Source: Lentinula raphanica (lineage: Eukaryota > Basidiomycota > Agaricomycetes > Agaricales > Omphalotaceae). Taken from it: DNA of 64,000 nt. Shown here piece after piece: positions 47,263 through 57,568 of the stretch; position 1 is the first letter of the stretch; every line of letters begins with the position of its first letter. A program made the position numbers and the translations under genes. The notes under the pieces are model-generated. The model worked only from the letters and a program-made list of their open reading frames with translations. It was not told the origin of the DNA and made no database searches. The stretch spans positions 496,001 to 560,000 of the forward strand of contig JANVFP010000012.1 in assembly GCA_027919835.1 (NCBI GenBank), written 5' to 3'.

Positions 47263-49452
47263 TATTATTCCAGCTCTCGGTTTGAAAATTGAGGGTGTCC
47301 GAAAGCAAGGACACATCCTTTTAATGTAGGAAAGAAATTCCCTGAAATGCCCCAGTATGTTGGCACAGGTCGTTGTGAGGCAATACCTGCATATTTGGAG
47401 GGGTAGGGAGCTGTGACTTGCAGGGTCATCAAAGCTCTAGGCGACCGTGGCCAATGGAGGTCCTACTTATGAACGCTGGGCTGTGGTACGCAGGGCCAAG
47501 GCCTTAGGCGACGATATAGCCTGCGCTAGCCTGCGGCATCGATGAGACCATTCCATGTGGGGTAACCTGGAAGGGCGGTGCATTGCTGGTCAGGGGCGCG
47601 AATGAACGTATTTCATCGATAACAACATACATACATATCACATTGAACTCCGGAAGAATCCTGCATTGGGAAGAGCACCCTCGAGTTAACTTCAAGCGGG
47701 CTCAAGGCTAAGAGGCAAACCGATGAGGCATGGGTGAAATATGTAGGTGAACGTTATAGCACGAGGAGTCCAATCTCCGAATTTCGCGTTGTTGCAGACT
47801 GGAATCAGTACTGCCTCGAAGTTATTCATCCCTGGAAAAACTGAACTTGTGACCCTCATTGCCTTGTACTGCCTCGTACCGGTGCAGACACATCCAGGAC
47901 CAATCTGAGAAACATTGCTCTCAAAAATTTATCCAGATTTATCCATCCGAGCATGAATAGAGAGGAGAGGAGATTTTGCGAGTTGAGAAGGGACAAGAAC
48001 ATCTTGAGAACATTCGCCATGACGCGTGACGCGTGACAATTCATCCACATGAATCGCGAAGCTTGCGCTGGCTTGGGCTGTTGAACACGACAGGACGCGT
48101 TGGATAGGCAATCTGTTCCTTTGTCAGATGTCGATGGTGCGTTTGTCTCAGAGAATATCAGGATGCATCGATGAATCTCGACAAGTGCTTGATGTTTTGT
48201 CAAGGACACATTGTTGACTGAGTGAGGCCAAGAAAATGAGGAAGGGTGCGAATCGGGACTCAGGATACGGTTTAGTTGGCGCAAAGGCAATGTTCCCGAG
48301 GGGTAATGTTACGAACGAAACCTGCTCAGGACATCGGAGGGAGAAGGGGTGGTGGTGGTAAAACTGGGGTTGAGAGTGAGGGTGAACGGGGAGGAGGGAT
48401 CAAAGATATGAGCAGAGTTATGCTCTGGACCTGAAGGAGAAGGGGTTCGAAGAGGGGAGTAGGGGAAAGAGGACGAGGATGCAGGGGAAGGAAAAGACAA
48501 AGACGGGCGATAATCAGAGAGACCAAACCCCAGCTCTAGGATAGGCGAAGTTCGAACATACTCCGCTTCCTCTTTTCCCTAGGCGCGCGATTTGCGAGGC
48601 GTCATCGTCGAGAGTCCACAATGTTGCTCGGCAGTTCAAACGTTCGCGCGTTCACGTTCAACGTTTGATTTACATACTATTAGCCTTTGTTATTGTTGAC
48701 AATGTAAGAAAGTTAAGCTTGAGGTGACGATCAGAGAGCGAACGAGAGAGAGAACGAAGTTGCGTACTAGGCTTCAATAAAAGAATCGGTTCAGTACCAA
48801 CATCTGCCCCTGTCTGTTCCAGCGTTTAAACGTTTAACGTTATAACGTTTATCAGCGCTCCATATCCGCTCCTTTTGGCTGCTCAATCGAAACACCCAGG
48901 TTCGCTAACACAATCTCCTGCACACGCCATTTTACAACAGTGAGATTGGGACTGAGCAAGATACAGAATTAAGTAGTGGTAGTTGTGGAGAAAGTGCGTT
49001 CAACAATGGTTTGTCAGCGGGTGAAGCGAGCGCTCCGGGAAGGCGCCACTGGTTGGAACTTGGCAGTGAGTGGACCGTCTCGACTCTCACGCGTATTTTC
49101 ACTTCAACGTGTTCGTTCATCATGTATCATGACAAGTTGCAGGTTGGTCGAGGCATCGTATTCATGCACTTACCTCCGAAGTCTATCAAACAGTTTTCAG
49201 ACTTCAAACATCGTTCTTTATACTCTAGAGTACTATAAGGAGGGTTTTACGCTGGAATCACACTGACTCTTCTCTGAAAGGCATCCTCCCAGCCCACTCG
49301 ATCAAACGCGAACACAGGGAATTTCCAGGCTAATGTGGTGCATGACGAACATACCCCGAGTCTCCTGCTTTCATCTCCACTATGTAGTCATCACTTCTGC
49401 CTTCATGGATTCTGCCATTTTTTTCTCCGAGTTCCCCGAGACGGCATTGTCT
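47263..49452. other. 2.2-kb gap inside the secreted-protein cluster
   Basis: Holds the HD2 relic (48309-48500) and two clusters of AACGTT-type motifs (48634-48666, 48822-48852). Otherwise no gene seen. Confidence 0.45.
48309..48500 (-). pseudogene. HD2 mating-type gene fragment (relic)
   Basis: A minus-strand frame reads SSSSFPYSPLRTPSPSGPEH then NSAHIFDPSSPF. The intact HD2 C-terminal half reads SSSSFTYSPPRTPPPSGPEH then DSVHIFDPSPSS and SSPF, about 26 residues nearly collinear. DNA similarity is visible as well (GGATCAAAGAT, and CAGAGT-ATG-TCTGG-CCTGA against 57930-57975). No homeodomain or start was found around it. It lies 9-10 kb from the intact gene in the same orientation, so it is a partial duplication or the remnant of a second HD pair. 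Confidence 0.7.
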
Positions 49453-50205
49453 TCAACATCTCCTCCTGGAGCTCACTGCGAAGTACCCGAAGTACCAACA
49501 AGAAAGGTCAGAATCTTTATCAAGCTGTGAACACATGGAATTAACCAACCTTGATGGTTTATAGGGAGAAAGTCCTGCATTATCCAGGCGAACTTTGACT
49601 TCCATCAATTCCAGCGAGACCAGGTCATGCGGGCTCATAGTGGATGAGTTGAATTTACCTTCGAGTTCCTCGAAACGCTCGCGGAATTTATCACTGTGCT
49701 GAAGAAATTTGCTATTCCTGATCACCTCCAACCTAGCAGCAACGTCCTCTTTGAGAAACGTTTCTAAGATCACAACGACGAGTGGGTCAACCATGACAAG
49801 TACCACGTTCTATGAAACTACACTGACCTGGATCCGTCGATGGTAATAGTCTTACAGCCTAGAAGGAACTTCTTTTCAGTGATTGAACCATACAAAGGAA
49901 TCGGAGAAGTACCTCTTCTACCTTTCGGGCCTCCAGACATAGAATGACTCCGAATGATGCACATGGATGCTTGGCGTATATTTCTAAGGGTGAAAGTAAG
50001 GATATAGACAGTTTGATCATGACGACCACTCACGGTATACAGTACTTGCATCTGGAGGAGAAGACGAATCTGACGAAGATGCGACTTGCTGGGTACCACT
50101 TTCGCCCGGAGCACCGACAGGAACAGCGACAACCTGGGTGATGTTACCGACGGCAACGAGAAAGGTGACGAGGACGAAGATGAGATGGTGTGAAGATTGA
50201 ACCAT
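49453..50205 (-). CDS. Small secreted protein, mating-locus cluster, paralogue 2
   Basis: Exons 50034-50205, 49913-49983, 49828-49858 and 49453-49763; 194 residues, phases 1, 0, 1. The leader MVQSSHHLIFVLVTFLVAVG is followed by NITQVVAVPV, a probable cleavage site. Exon 2 (71 nt) ends CLEARKVEE and exon 3 (31 nt) reads AVRLLPSTDP; both lengths equal those of paralogue 3. Exon 4 has FLKEDVAARLEVIRNSKF and DLVSLELMEVKVRLDNAG, the two conserved helical blocks. Function unknown. Confidence 0.78.
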
Positions 50206-50284
50206 CGTTGATAGCCAATCACAAAGTCTTGTTTTTTTTCCTTGATAAGTTCTCAAGTGAGAGGAAGCGATGAGAAGAATCAAA

Positions 50285-50297
50285 GACCAGCTCTGAG
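50285..50297 (-). promoter_or_regulatory. Shared upstream element, paralogue 2
   Basis: CTCAGAGCTGGTC on the minus strand, 80-92 bp before the ATG. TATAAA lies at 50331-50336, about 34 bp further upstream, so the element sits about where transcription should start. Confidence 0.65.
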
Positions 50298-50755
50298 ACG
50301 TTCAGTTCTTAGCGAAAGCATTTATAACACTTCGGTAAAAAAAACATGTCCCGACAACCCGACTGATATTGCCAAGGGAGCAACGACATGCGGTACATGT
50401 ACGCAGTGAGGTGTTTTTCAAATTTCTGATTCGAGACTCGAGTTGTGAGGGAAAATGTCAAGGGACACATGGATGATGGAGGCGGCCTGCAAGGGCTTGC
50501 ACTGGGTTGCACTGGGTTGCAAGAGGTTGCAAGACTTGATTCGAAGTTTTGAAGTTTAGGCAGCCGCAGGTGAAAATATAGGTGATGCCGCCGATGCGGG
50601 CGCCATCGCTCATCCAGGTTCACTCCAACCCACAACATGATAATTACATATGTAACTTACCATACAAGGACGAAAATGTGTTACCAAGTACTAGCCCCTT
50701 CGTTTTGTCTTCTACTTATTCTTTTTCTGCTTTTTCTGGCTCTTCATATACCTCT

Positions 50756-51479
50756 TCAAATAAAGGTAGTCAGATTCTTTTGCGAGTTGCGAAAAACATA
50801 TGATAAGCCAACCTGCTGTGCTTTCGAACTCAGCCTTTCTAATTTTCCTGCCAAGAGGACCCCGATCTCGAGCTTCTCGAGGAAGACCTCCTGATAGTCC
50901 TCCAGACTCGAGGCCGGTGTGTTTTTGATTTCGTCGAGTAACAAGTCATTCGCCATCATGATTGTCAAGTCTTGCTCTATTACCCTTATCCTTTGAGCAC
51001 ATTCCTCATGGAAGAATTTTTCTGACATTGCATTGAACGAGTCACCATGTCAAGTTTTGACTGCAGAGATTATAAAACCAGTACACCTACTTTGCTCCTT
51101 CTCCGATAAGAATGGTAATTTCTGCAAGAGGACCATTCAGTTTGTGTTTCATGAGGAGACGTTAAGAGAGGCTCCGTACCTGCTCCACCTCCTTGGCATC
51201 TCCATAAATAACGTGCTGAGATGTCTTGTCTTCTGGGTGAAGATATTTCTCTATGAAAGGTGAAAACGACCATAGTAAGGATGTGGCCATATTAATCGAT
51301 CATGACGAAATTGAAATCTCACGAAATGAAGTAGTGGCGTCTGGAGGAATGACGATGCTCTGGGTACCACTACCTCCCCCCGGAGAAGCAACAGGAACAG
51401 CGACGACCTGGGTTATGGTACTAGCGGCAGCAAGCAAAGTGACGAGACCAAAAATAATACGACGTGAAGATTGAAACAT
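50756..51479 (-). CDS. Small secreted protein, mating-locus cluster, paralogue 3
   Basis: Exons 51323-51479, 51180-51250, 51091-51121 and 50756-51021; 174 residues, phases 1, 0, 1. The leader MFQSSRRIIFGLVTLLAAAS is followed by TITQVVAVPV. A Gly/Ser-rich mature start leads to exon 2 YLHPEDKTSQHVIYGDAKEV, exon 3 KLPFLSEKEQ, and exon 4 KFFHEECAQRIRVIEQDL with SSLEDYQEVFLEKLEIGVLL. Predicted mostly helical, without disulfide-rich patterning, so unlike hydrophobins or cysteine-rich effectors. Function unknown. Confidence 0.8.
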
Positions 51480-51551
51480 CGTGGCTGGAGTGGTTGCGAA
51501 GTTTTGCTTTGCTTTTTTTGAAAGAGGGTAGGAGCGATATGTAGAATCGGA

Positions 51552-51564
51552 GACCAGCTTTGAG
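51552..51564 (-). promoter_or_regulatory. Shared upstream element, paralogue 3
   Basis: CTCAAAGCTGGTC on the minus strand (one change from the consensus), 73-85 bp before the ATG; TATAAA at 51588-51593. Confidence 0.6.
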
Positions 51565-52223
51565 GTCCTTCGCTCTGAGCGGTTTGGTTTATATGTATCT
51601 CTTTCCTTCGAAAACTTGGACTCCCGGAACAACCCGGCTGCCAATGCTGCCACGGATGTGCGAGCCTGCACAAGCCTGTACGAGGTATATGCCTCTGATA
51701 CCACAATGATGCGCTTTTGAGTTTCGGAATGTCGTTTCGGGGGAAATGATAAAGAGGGCGATGCGGGTCCATATGGAGAGTTCATACATACATGAACAAT
51801 GGACTCTGGAGCCATGAGGTTCGCAAGGTCGAGCCTTTGGGCAACCATACTGGGCGGTTTGGCTGTCCTTGGATAAGAGCGCAATTTATTGGATGAGTTG
51901 TACTGAAACTTTAAAGTTCGAACTAGTATCCTCGTTGGAGCCCAATGGTCATTTATCGATAATAACCAACGCGATCCCCCGTTCAGGCGCTTGGCAGTTG
52001 CAGTGAGTCTGGTACATATTGGGCACGTCGCACGATGAAGGAAGGAAAGAAGAAAGAATTGTGGTCTAGCACCAGCTGAGTTTGAAATCACGGCCCTGCA
52101 GGCTGCCACTGGTCGTTGGTGGCGGTTCCAACTTCCGGTCATGGTCCGACGTTCCACTTGAATCTCCGAGTCCTTGACTGCGACTCCAGATGCGGGCCCT
52201 AGTCATGTTTATTCACAATGCAC

Positions 52224-52232
52224 ATTGCTCAG
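52224..52232. repeat. Left target-site duplication of copy B
   Basis: ATTGCTCAG here, ATTGTTCAG at 52760-52768 on the other side; 8 of 9 bases match. Confidence 0.55.
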
Positions 52233-52759
52233 CAGACTCCTTCCCATCCGCTTTAGCAGCTAAAAAAAATTCTGAATCTGAGGAGCATTTACTATATATG
52301 GTTTATCATAATCTTATCTTAATGACATAATACCACGTGCATTTTGAATTTTTTTTTAAGCTGCTAAAGCGACTGGCATAACTTGCATAAGCGCCTGGTG
52401 GCCTTGTTTGGTTCCGGCTTGTAGTGCCCATTAGATTTGACTCAACAAATGGTCCATTGACCGAAATCTTTTGCAAAAGGCATATGAGATGCATGATGTG
52501 TATTTGAGCATTAATTGCAGACACTTTGTGCCCCAAAAAAATGTACATTCAGGAAAGACTTTTATGGAATTGAATGGTGGAACCAAACAAGGCCACCAGG
52601 CGCTTATGCAAGTTATGCCAGTCGCTTTAGCAGCTTAAAAAAATTCAAAATGCACGTGGTATTAGGTAATTGAAGATAAGATTGATATGATATACTATAT
52701 ATGGTAGCTCCTCAGATTCAGAATTTTTTTAGCTGCTAAAGCGGATGGGAAGGAGTCTG
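52233..52759. mobile_element. 527-bp TIR miniature element (copy B)
   Basis: Ends are CAGACTCCTTCCCATCCGCT and its exact inverse, continuing TTAGCAGCTAAAAAAA. Inner inverted arms at about 52331-52415 and 52579-52661 share GCGCCTGGTGGCCTTGTTTG. There is no coding capacity. It has the same family structure as the split copy at 3340/14441, and both show 9-bp duplications, which suggests a Mutator-like source. It sits between secreted-protein paralogues 3 and 4. Confidence 0.8.
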
Positions 52760-53053
52760 ATTGTTCAGAGGTTCGGCTGTATTGCAAAGTACACAATTCG
52801 CAATTTCCCCCGCTCCTTCCACTTCAAGTTGATAATATTTTGAAAGAACGAAAGTAGTCTACATACTATGTATGATAATGTAGTACAGGAATGATATCGA
52901 ACTCTATGATAAACTGTACACATGGGCAAGTCATCTACTACGCCGATGGACTTGACTGTTCTGGTTGTCTAAAAAGAGTCGCACCATCCACATCTCAATC
53001 CTGTCAAAGCTTCGAGCTGCGAGATACACACAAACAAGGGCAGCTAGTCAGAT

Positions 53054-53760
53054 TCATTTGTGGTTTATGAGAAGAAGATTATCCAACCTCTTTTGGAACG
53101 GTTTCCTAGCCAGGAGGACCTCGAGTTCCATTCTCTCAAGTGCCACCCTTTCGACGTCATCGTCGAGCGGAATCTCCGGGAAACCGCCCTCCTTGTACAA
53201 TTTGAGCAGATATTTCTCGCCAGTTGTTCGGAATACATCCATGTTGGCCTCTATCACTGCCAGCCTTTCAGCTTGAGTTTCATGCAGGAATATTTCTGAC
53301 ATTGCATAAAGAGAGTCAATATGGCACGATCGAACAGTGATTTCTCAGCTACACCTACCTCTCTGGTCCTTCGATAATCTTCCAATATTCTGGAAGAACT
53401 CATTCAGCTAAATTACAACGAGAGATAAGACTCGTAGAGCGTAAAAATTTACCTTCCTTATCCACTCGGCAGGCAAACGAGCCTCGATCTCATGAGTTTT
53501 GGGTTGTCCGTCACCAAGGAGGAAATTGGGGATATACTCTGCATAGAAGCAAAATGATCACTGTAAAGATATGGCCACGTCGATCATCGCAAAAACTCAC
53601 GGTATACCGTAGTAACAGGCCCTAACAGACCACGAGGATATTGCTGAATCTCTCCACCGCGTGGAGAAGCGACAGGAGCAGCGACAACCTGGGTGATAGT
53701 CCCAACGGCAGCGAGAAGAGCGAAGAAGATAGTAACGACACGGCGTGAAGATTGAACCAT
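53054..53760 (-). CDS. Small secreted protein, mating-locus cluster, paralogue 4
   Basis: Exons 53601-53760, 53453-53538, 53359-53407 and 53054-53295; 178 residues, phases 1, 0, 1. A second ATG lies directly upstream (53763); 53760 is chosen because it aligns with MVQSS of the paralogues. The leader MVQSSRRVVTIFFALLAAVG is followed by TITQVVAAPVASP. Exon 2 reads YIPNFLLGDGQPKTHEIEAR, exon 3 LNEFFQNIGRLSKDQR, exon 4 IFLHETQAERLAVIEANM and DDDVERVALERMELEVLLAR. Function unknown. Confidence 0.8.
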
Positions 53761-53834
53761 CATCGGATGCTAAGCAGTCACGAAGTCTTGGTGTTTTTTG
53801 TTTCGAGTGAGGAGAAGCGATAAAATCAATTGGA

Positions 53835-53847
53835 GACCAGCTCTGGG
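53835..53847 (-). promoter_or_regulatory. Shared upstream element, paralogue 4
   Basis: CCCAGAGCTGGTC on the minus strand, about 75-87 bp before the ATG; TATAAA at 53874-53879, 27 bp upstream of the element. Confidence 0.65.
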
Positions 53848-53879
53848 GAAGTATCTTGTTAGAAGGGGAGGGGTTTATA

Positions 53880-55579
53880 TCCTTTCGTATCAGTTCGTAT
53901 CCCGTTCGATTCCGGGGTCCATCCCAGTGTGCCATTATCTCGGTGCAGGCCCTTGCAGGCCTGTGCGCATACGCGGGTATGGATAATTGCCTCTGTGACC
54001 ATTCTTATGGTCTCATTTGCTACCAACGGGTCCTATTGAGATATTTTCCTGATACGAAGGTGATACATACGGGAACATCTATAGGATCAGATAGAATGGG
54101 GGTTGGGATCATGTACATGGAGGTATGTGAGGCGGTGGTCCATAAGGCCAAGAGGCTTTATACGCGATCCGAGCTGATGCGAGTCGATGCGGCACATACA
54201 GAAGACCGCATCATCCTCTAGCCTCTATCCTCCTCTATCCTCCTATGTCGATTTGAACGAGACGAGAGAACGATTGAGAGTATTCGGTTGAAGTCTACAA
54301 GAGGCAAACAGCGTTCTTGAGGGTAGACCAGTGAATGTTTAGTTTGAGAAAGGGTGCCAATCAGTGCCATTGAGAGATTTCTCTCTGATACGGACGTTGG
54401 GAATGATACAAGATTGTCTATAGGATTGGAAGGCATCCATCTGTATTCATTCATTGAAGCCATCAGCCTGCGGCCCATAAGCTCGTCAGGGATTTGCGCA
54501 GATATGGGCTATGCGGGAAGTACCTGAAAGCGTATCCTTCTCTATCTCCGGCGCGCTATCCCAGGACCTATCCCATCCTGTTCCCAGTTCCAAGAGAACG
54601 AGAAAACAACCGATCATGCAAGTCCATGGGAGGCATAGAACTTGAAAGTCATATGCCGGAGTGAGCTGAGTATCAGAGTCGAGTAGCCACTGGTCGTCCT
54701 ATGGGGTACTCCATCACGAATCGCAATGGGAGATGTTCTGAGATGTTTGTCTCAATCTGATGGATTGTCGTGAGGGAGCGAATAGAGCGAAATGTGGGGG
54801 TCTGATAACAACCAGGGAATGAGCTGGGATAAGGTGGATGTATGATGATGGTGGTATGAGGGCCTGATATAGCCCGAAGGCTGTGGTAGGTGCCAAGCAT
54901 GGATCAGCGTAGGGTGTGTAGGGCGGGAGGTAATTGTTCGAGGAATGCGTGTACGCGAACTATATGCGAGTGCACGCACATGAGTTGAATGAATGTGCGT
55001 TTTGGATGGATGGGAGAGCTCCCATAACGGGACATAAATGAGATGAAGGCTGATGACCGTCGAACATTGACAACAGATGTTGAGCTTGAGCTTGAGTTGA
55101 CAACTTGAGCTCCAGTCGAAGGTGTTGGACTTTAGGGCAGGCTCCCGAAAACATTCTTTTGGAGACATTCTTTTCTCCCACGACCGCGAACGCGCTCCGA
55201 GTCCAAGTTCCCTCTTCTCAACTTTTCTTTCCTACCAGAAAGGCTACATGCTGTAGCAATCAATCAAACGCCGATCGCAAATCGCAGACACGACAAAATT
55301 GCAGATGGTATCGTTATCTACCATCGATATGAACATGGGTGGACAATCACAACGCAGTGGCGACTCATGACAATTTGGCCTCACTCAAGCAGCTGGAAGA
55401 TTTGCAATACTAGAGATTCCTGTAGATATCTCATTTCGCTGCTCACACGGTATACATATGTATACTATGGTACCAATGGCCAGGAAAAACGAGGAAGCAC
55501 GTTGAGAAACATTTCAATCTCTTACTTATACTAGTAGTAGGAAGCATACTAGTCCCACCACACGACTCGGTCCTCGGAG
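53880..55579. other. 1.7-kb interval, no gene seen
   Basis: Only short overlapping frames. A GAGCTTGAGCTTGAG repeat lies near 55082. No RNA gene recognised. Confidence 0.4.
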
Positions 55580-56520
55580 TCACTTGGACTCGTCCTTCGA
55601 CTTCTCCAAATACTTCTGCACAGATTCATCTCGCCGAATCCTCCCCTTCACCTCCCAACCTTCAAGTTCCAACCGCTGTTTCACAGTGAGCGAGGACCCG
55701 TCTAGAGGACCGGGCGTCGCCTTGATGTTTTTTTTACCAACTGTTGTACTTCTGGGTATTTACTAAACGAGCTATCGAGAACTACGGTTAATCGTTCTTC
55801 GATGGATTCTGTGCGGAACATGGCTGAGAGAGAAGGGATAAGGGAGAAGGGATAAGGGAGAAGGGAGAGGGCCCCAGAGTGGAGAGGGTAATAGGTACAG
55901 AGTATCAGAAGATCGAAGACTGGGTTCAGTTTGAGTAGGGGTGGTGACGTACCTCGGTCAAATGGCGATAGCTTGGCTGCCTCCTGGGGAGACAGAAAAG
56001 AAAACAACCGTTAAAACGTTCAGCCAGTCAGGTACTAGGTGGAGGGGTGTAACATACAATGGCTATGGTCACGGCCTCGATAGAATCCGGATGCTCAACT
56101 GGTGAAAGTTTTTAAAAAAAAGAACAAAGCAAAACACATCAGTATCCAAACCATACTAGTAGTAGTAGTAGTATCAGGAGAGCCTCATTCAAAGCAAAGT
56201 GACACATGTACAAAGTTTCAAACGATCCACTCACGATACGCAGCGGTCGTAGGCTTCTCGGCTAGAACAGCAATCGCTTTGGCTTGGCGCGCATCGTGCT
56301 CGGCCTTCCAATCAGTCTTGGGAACGGCCGGTGCAGCAGGAGCAGCGGACACGGAGAGAATCAGAGTGCCAACACTGGTATGGGCCGACTCGTCACTTTC
56401 AAGGAGATGAAGAACGGTGAAGAATAAGACGGCGACGACGGCGAGTTTAGCGACTCGTCGAGGTATAGTACTACGACTAGTACCACGTCGGGTTTGAACG
56501 GAGGGCAGAGGTTGATTCAT
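55580..56520 (-). CDS. Small secreted/anchored protein, paralogue 5, homopolymer frameshift
   Basis: Exons 56235-56520, 56058-56098, 55953-55983 (31 nt, as in paralogues 2 and 3) and 55580-55823; phases 1, 0, 1. The N terminus differs: MNQPLPSVQTRRGTSRSTIP precedes the hydrophobic segment VAKLAVVAVLFFTVLHLL, so it may be a signal anchor rather than a cleaved leader. Exon 4 opens AMFRTESIEERLTVVLDSSF, the family motif. An A8 run near 55730 breaks the frame (stop at 55702, 159 residues). The next frame continues KATPGPLDGSSLTVKQRLEL to KYLEKSKDESK, and one more A would restore 200 residues. Nearest paralogue to HD2. Confidence 0.7.
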
Positions 56521-56589
56521 TGTGAACGGCTTACGACAAAGGACAAGGTGGGGGGGAGGGGGTTCGTGAAAACTTGAAGGGGGGGAGGA

Positions 56590-56602
56590 GACCAGCTCTG
56601 AG
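56590..56602 (-). promoter_or_regulatory. Shared upstream element, paralogue 5
   Basis: CTCAGAGCTGGTC on the minus strand, 70-82 bp before the ATG; TATAAA at 56631-56636, 29 bp upstream. Confidence 0.65.
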
Positions 56603-56636
56603 GAATCTCTTCGTCTCTCGGTACGGGGGGTTTATA

Positions 56637-57568
56637 AGTATATCATAAATCATGAGAGTCCCATCGGACTCCGGACTACTCTGAATCGTTTGTTTGTACG
56701 GGATCGTTCCAGGAAATCCCTCAATATCTGAGATCTGATGCACAGCTCGATGTTCTTTCCTCGGAGTCTCCAAGGCCTGATTGGTGCCGGGCTGTGTCGG
56801 GAAGGACACAGGACTCGGACACTGGTACACGATTGATGCGAAAGATGCGGCGGATCTGAGTGATACATAGAGCCGCAGCAGGCAGCAGAGAAGGGCAGGA
56901 CTGCCGAGGTTGAAGCCAAGGGGGACTGAGCAGGAAACACCTCACGGTGTGACTCGGATGAGAGATGCCGACGAATCCAAAACTTCACTCGGAGACTATC
57001 GGAGACTGGAGTGATGCGAAACAAGTTGAAGATACGAAGGAACGGCAAGAATTTCAACTTGCAAGGCGGTGGAGTAGGTTGACGTTGAGGCTGCTTGTAA
57101 TACATAGATAGTAGTATGCGCTCCCACTGTATCAGACTCAGATGAATAGACTCTAGAGAGAGAACTGCAGAGAACTGCTCGGAATGCGTTCAAAATTTCC
57201 AGTGAGAAGTACATACGTATGTAGAGTAGTACATATTACATGCTTGTGTTGAAGTGTGATACTTGAGAGAGAAAATGGAAGACGATGTAAAAGGAGAAGA
57301 TATGTACATGTAGGTGGCATGTAGCATGTAGTATGTAGGAGGAGGAGAAGAGCAATGCCGATAGTAGCCAATGCGGATGATGCAGATGATGCGAAGGGAT
57401 TAGGGTATAGTAGTAGTACTGAGCGACGAGCAAATAAGTAGGACAGAGCGCAGATAGGACAAAAAAACAGAATCAGCACGATACACCAAAGACGCAAAAA
57501 CACAAAAACAAAAACGAGAAACGAAGAGGATAGATAGATAGAAATACATAGAAACCATCTTGGATGGA
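56637..57568. other. Interval between paralogue 5 and HD2
   Basis: HD2 3' flank. Overlapping minus-strand frames share no motif. No gene seen. Confidence 0.4.

Larger units (their letters stand above)
51480..52232. other. Intergenic between paralogue 3 and the TIR element
   Basis: Holds the paralogue 3 promoter. Minus-strand frames reading through this stretch overlap the leader of paralogue 3 and look spurious. Confidence 0.35.

Noticed and set aside
48517..48540. Loose match to the shared promoter element near the HD2 relic (GACC-AAACCCC-AGCTCTAGG)
   Set aside because: Needs a 7-bp insertion to align; likely chance.
51300..52157. 285-codon minus-strand frame
   Set aside because: Only its C-terminal end coincides with secreted paralogue 3; the upstream part runs through the promoter with its shared element and TATA box, so it is fortuitous.
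46359..57568. Search for lipopeptide pheromone precursors or a STE3 receptor
   Set aside because: No short frame with a clear C-terminal CaaX box and no seven-helix STE3 pattern was found, so there is no sign of a B (P/R) locus in this window.
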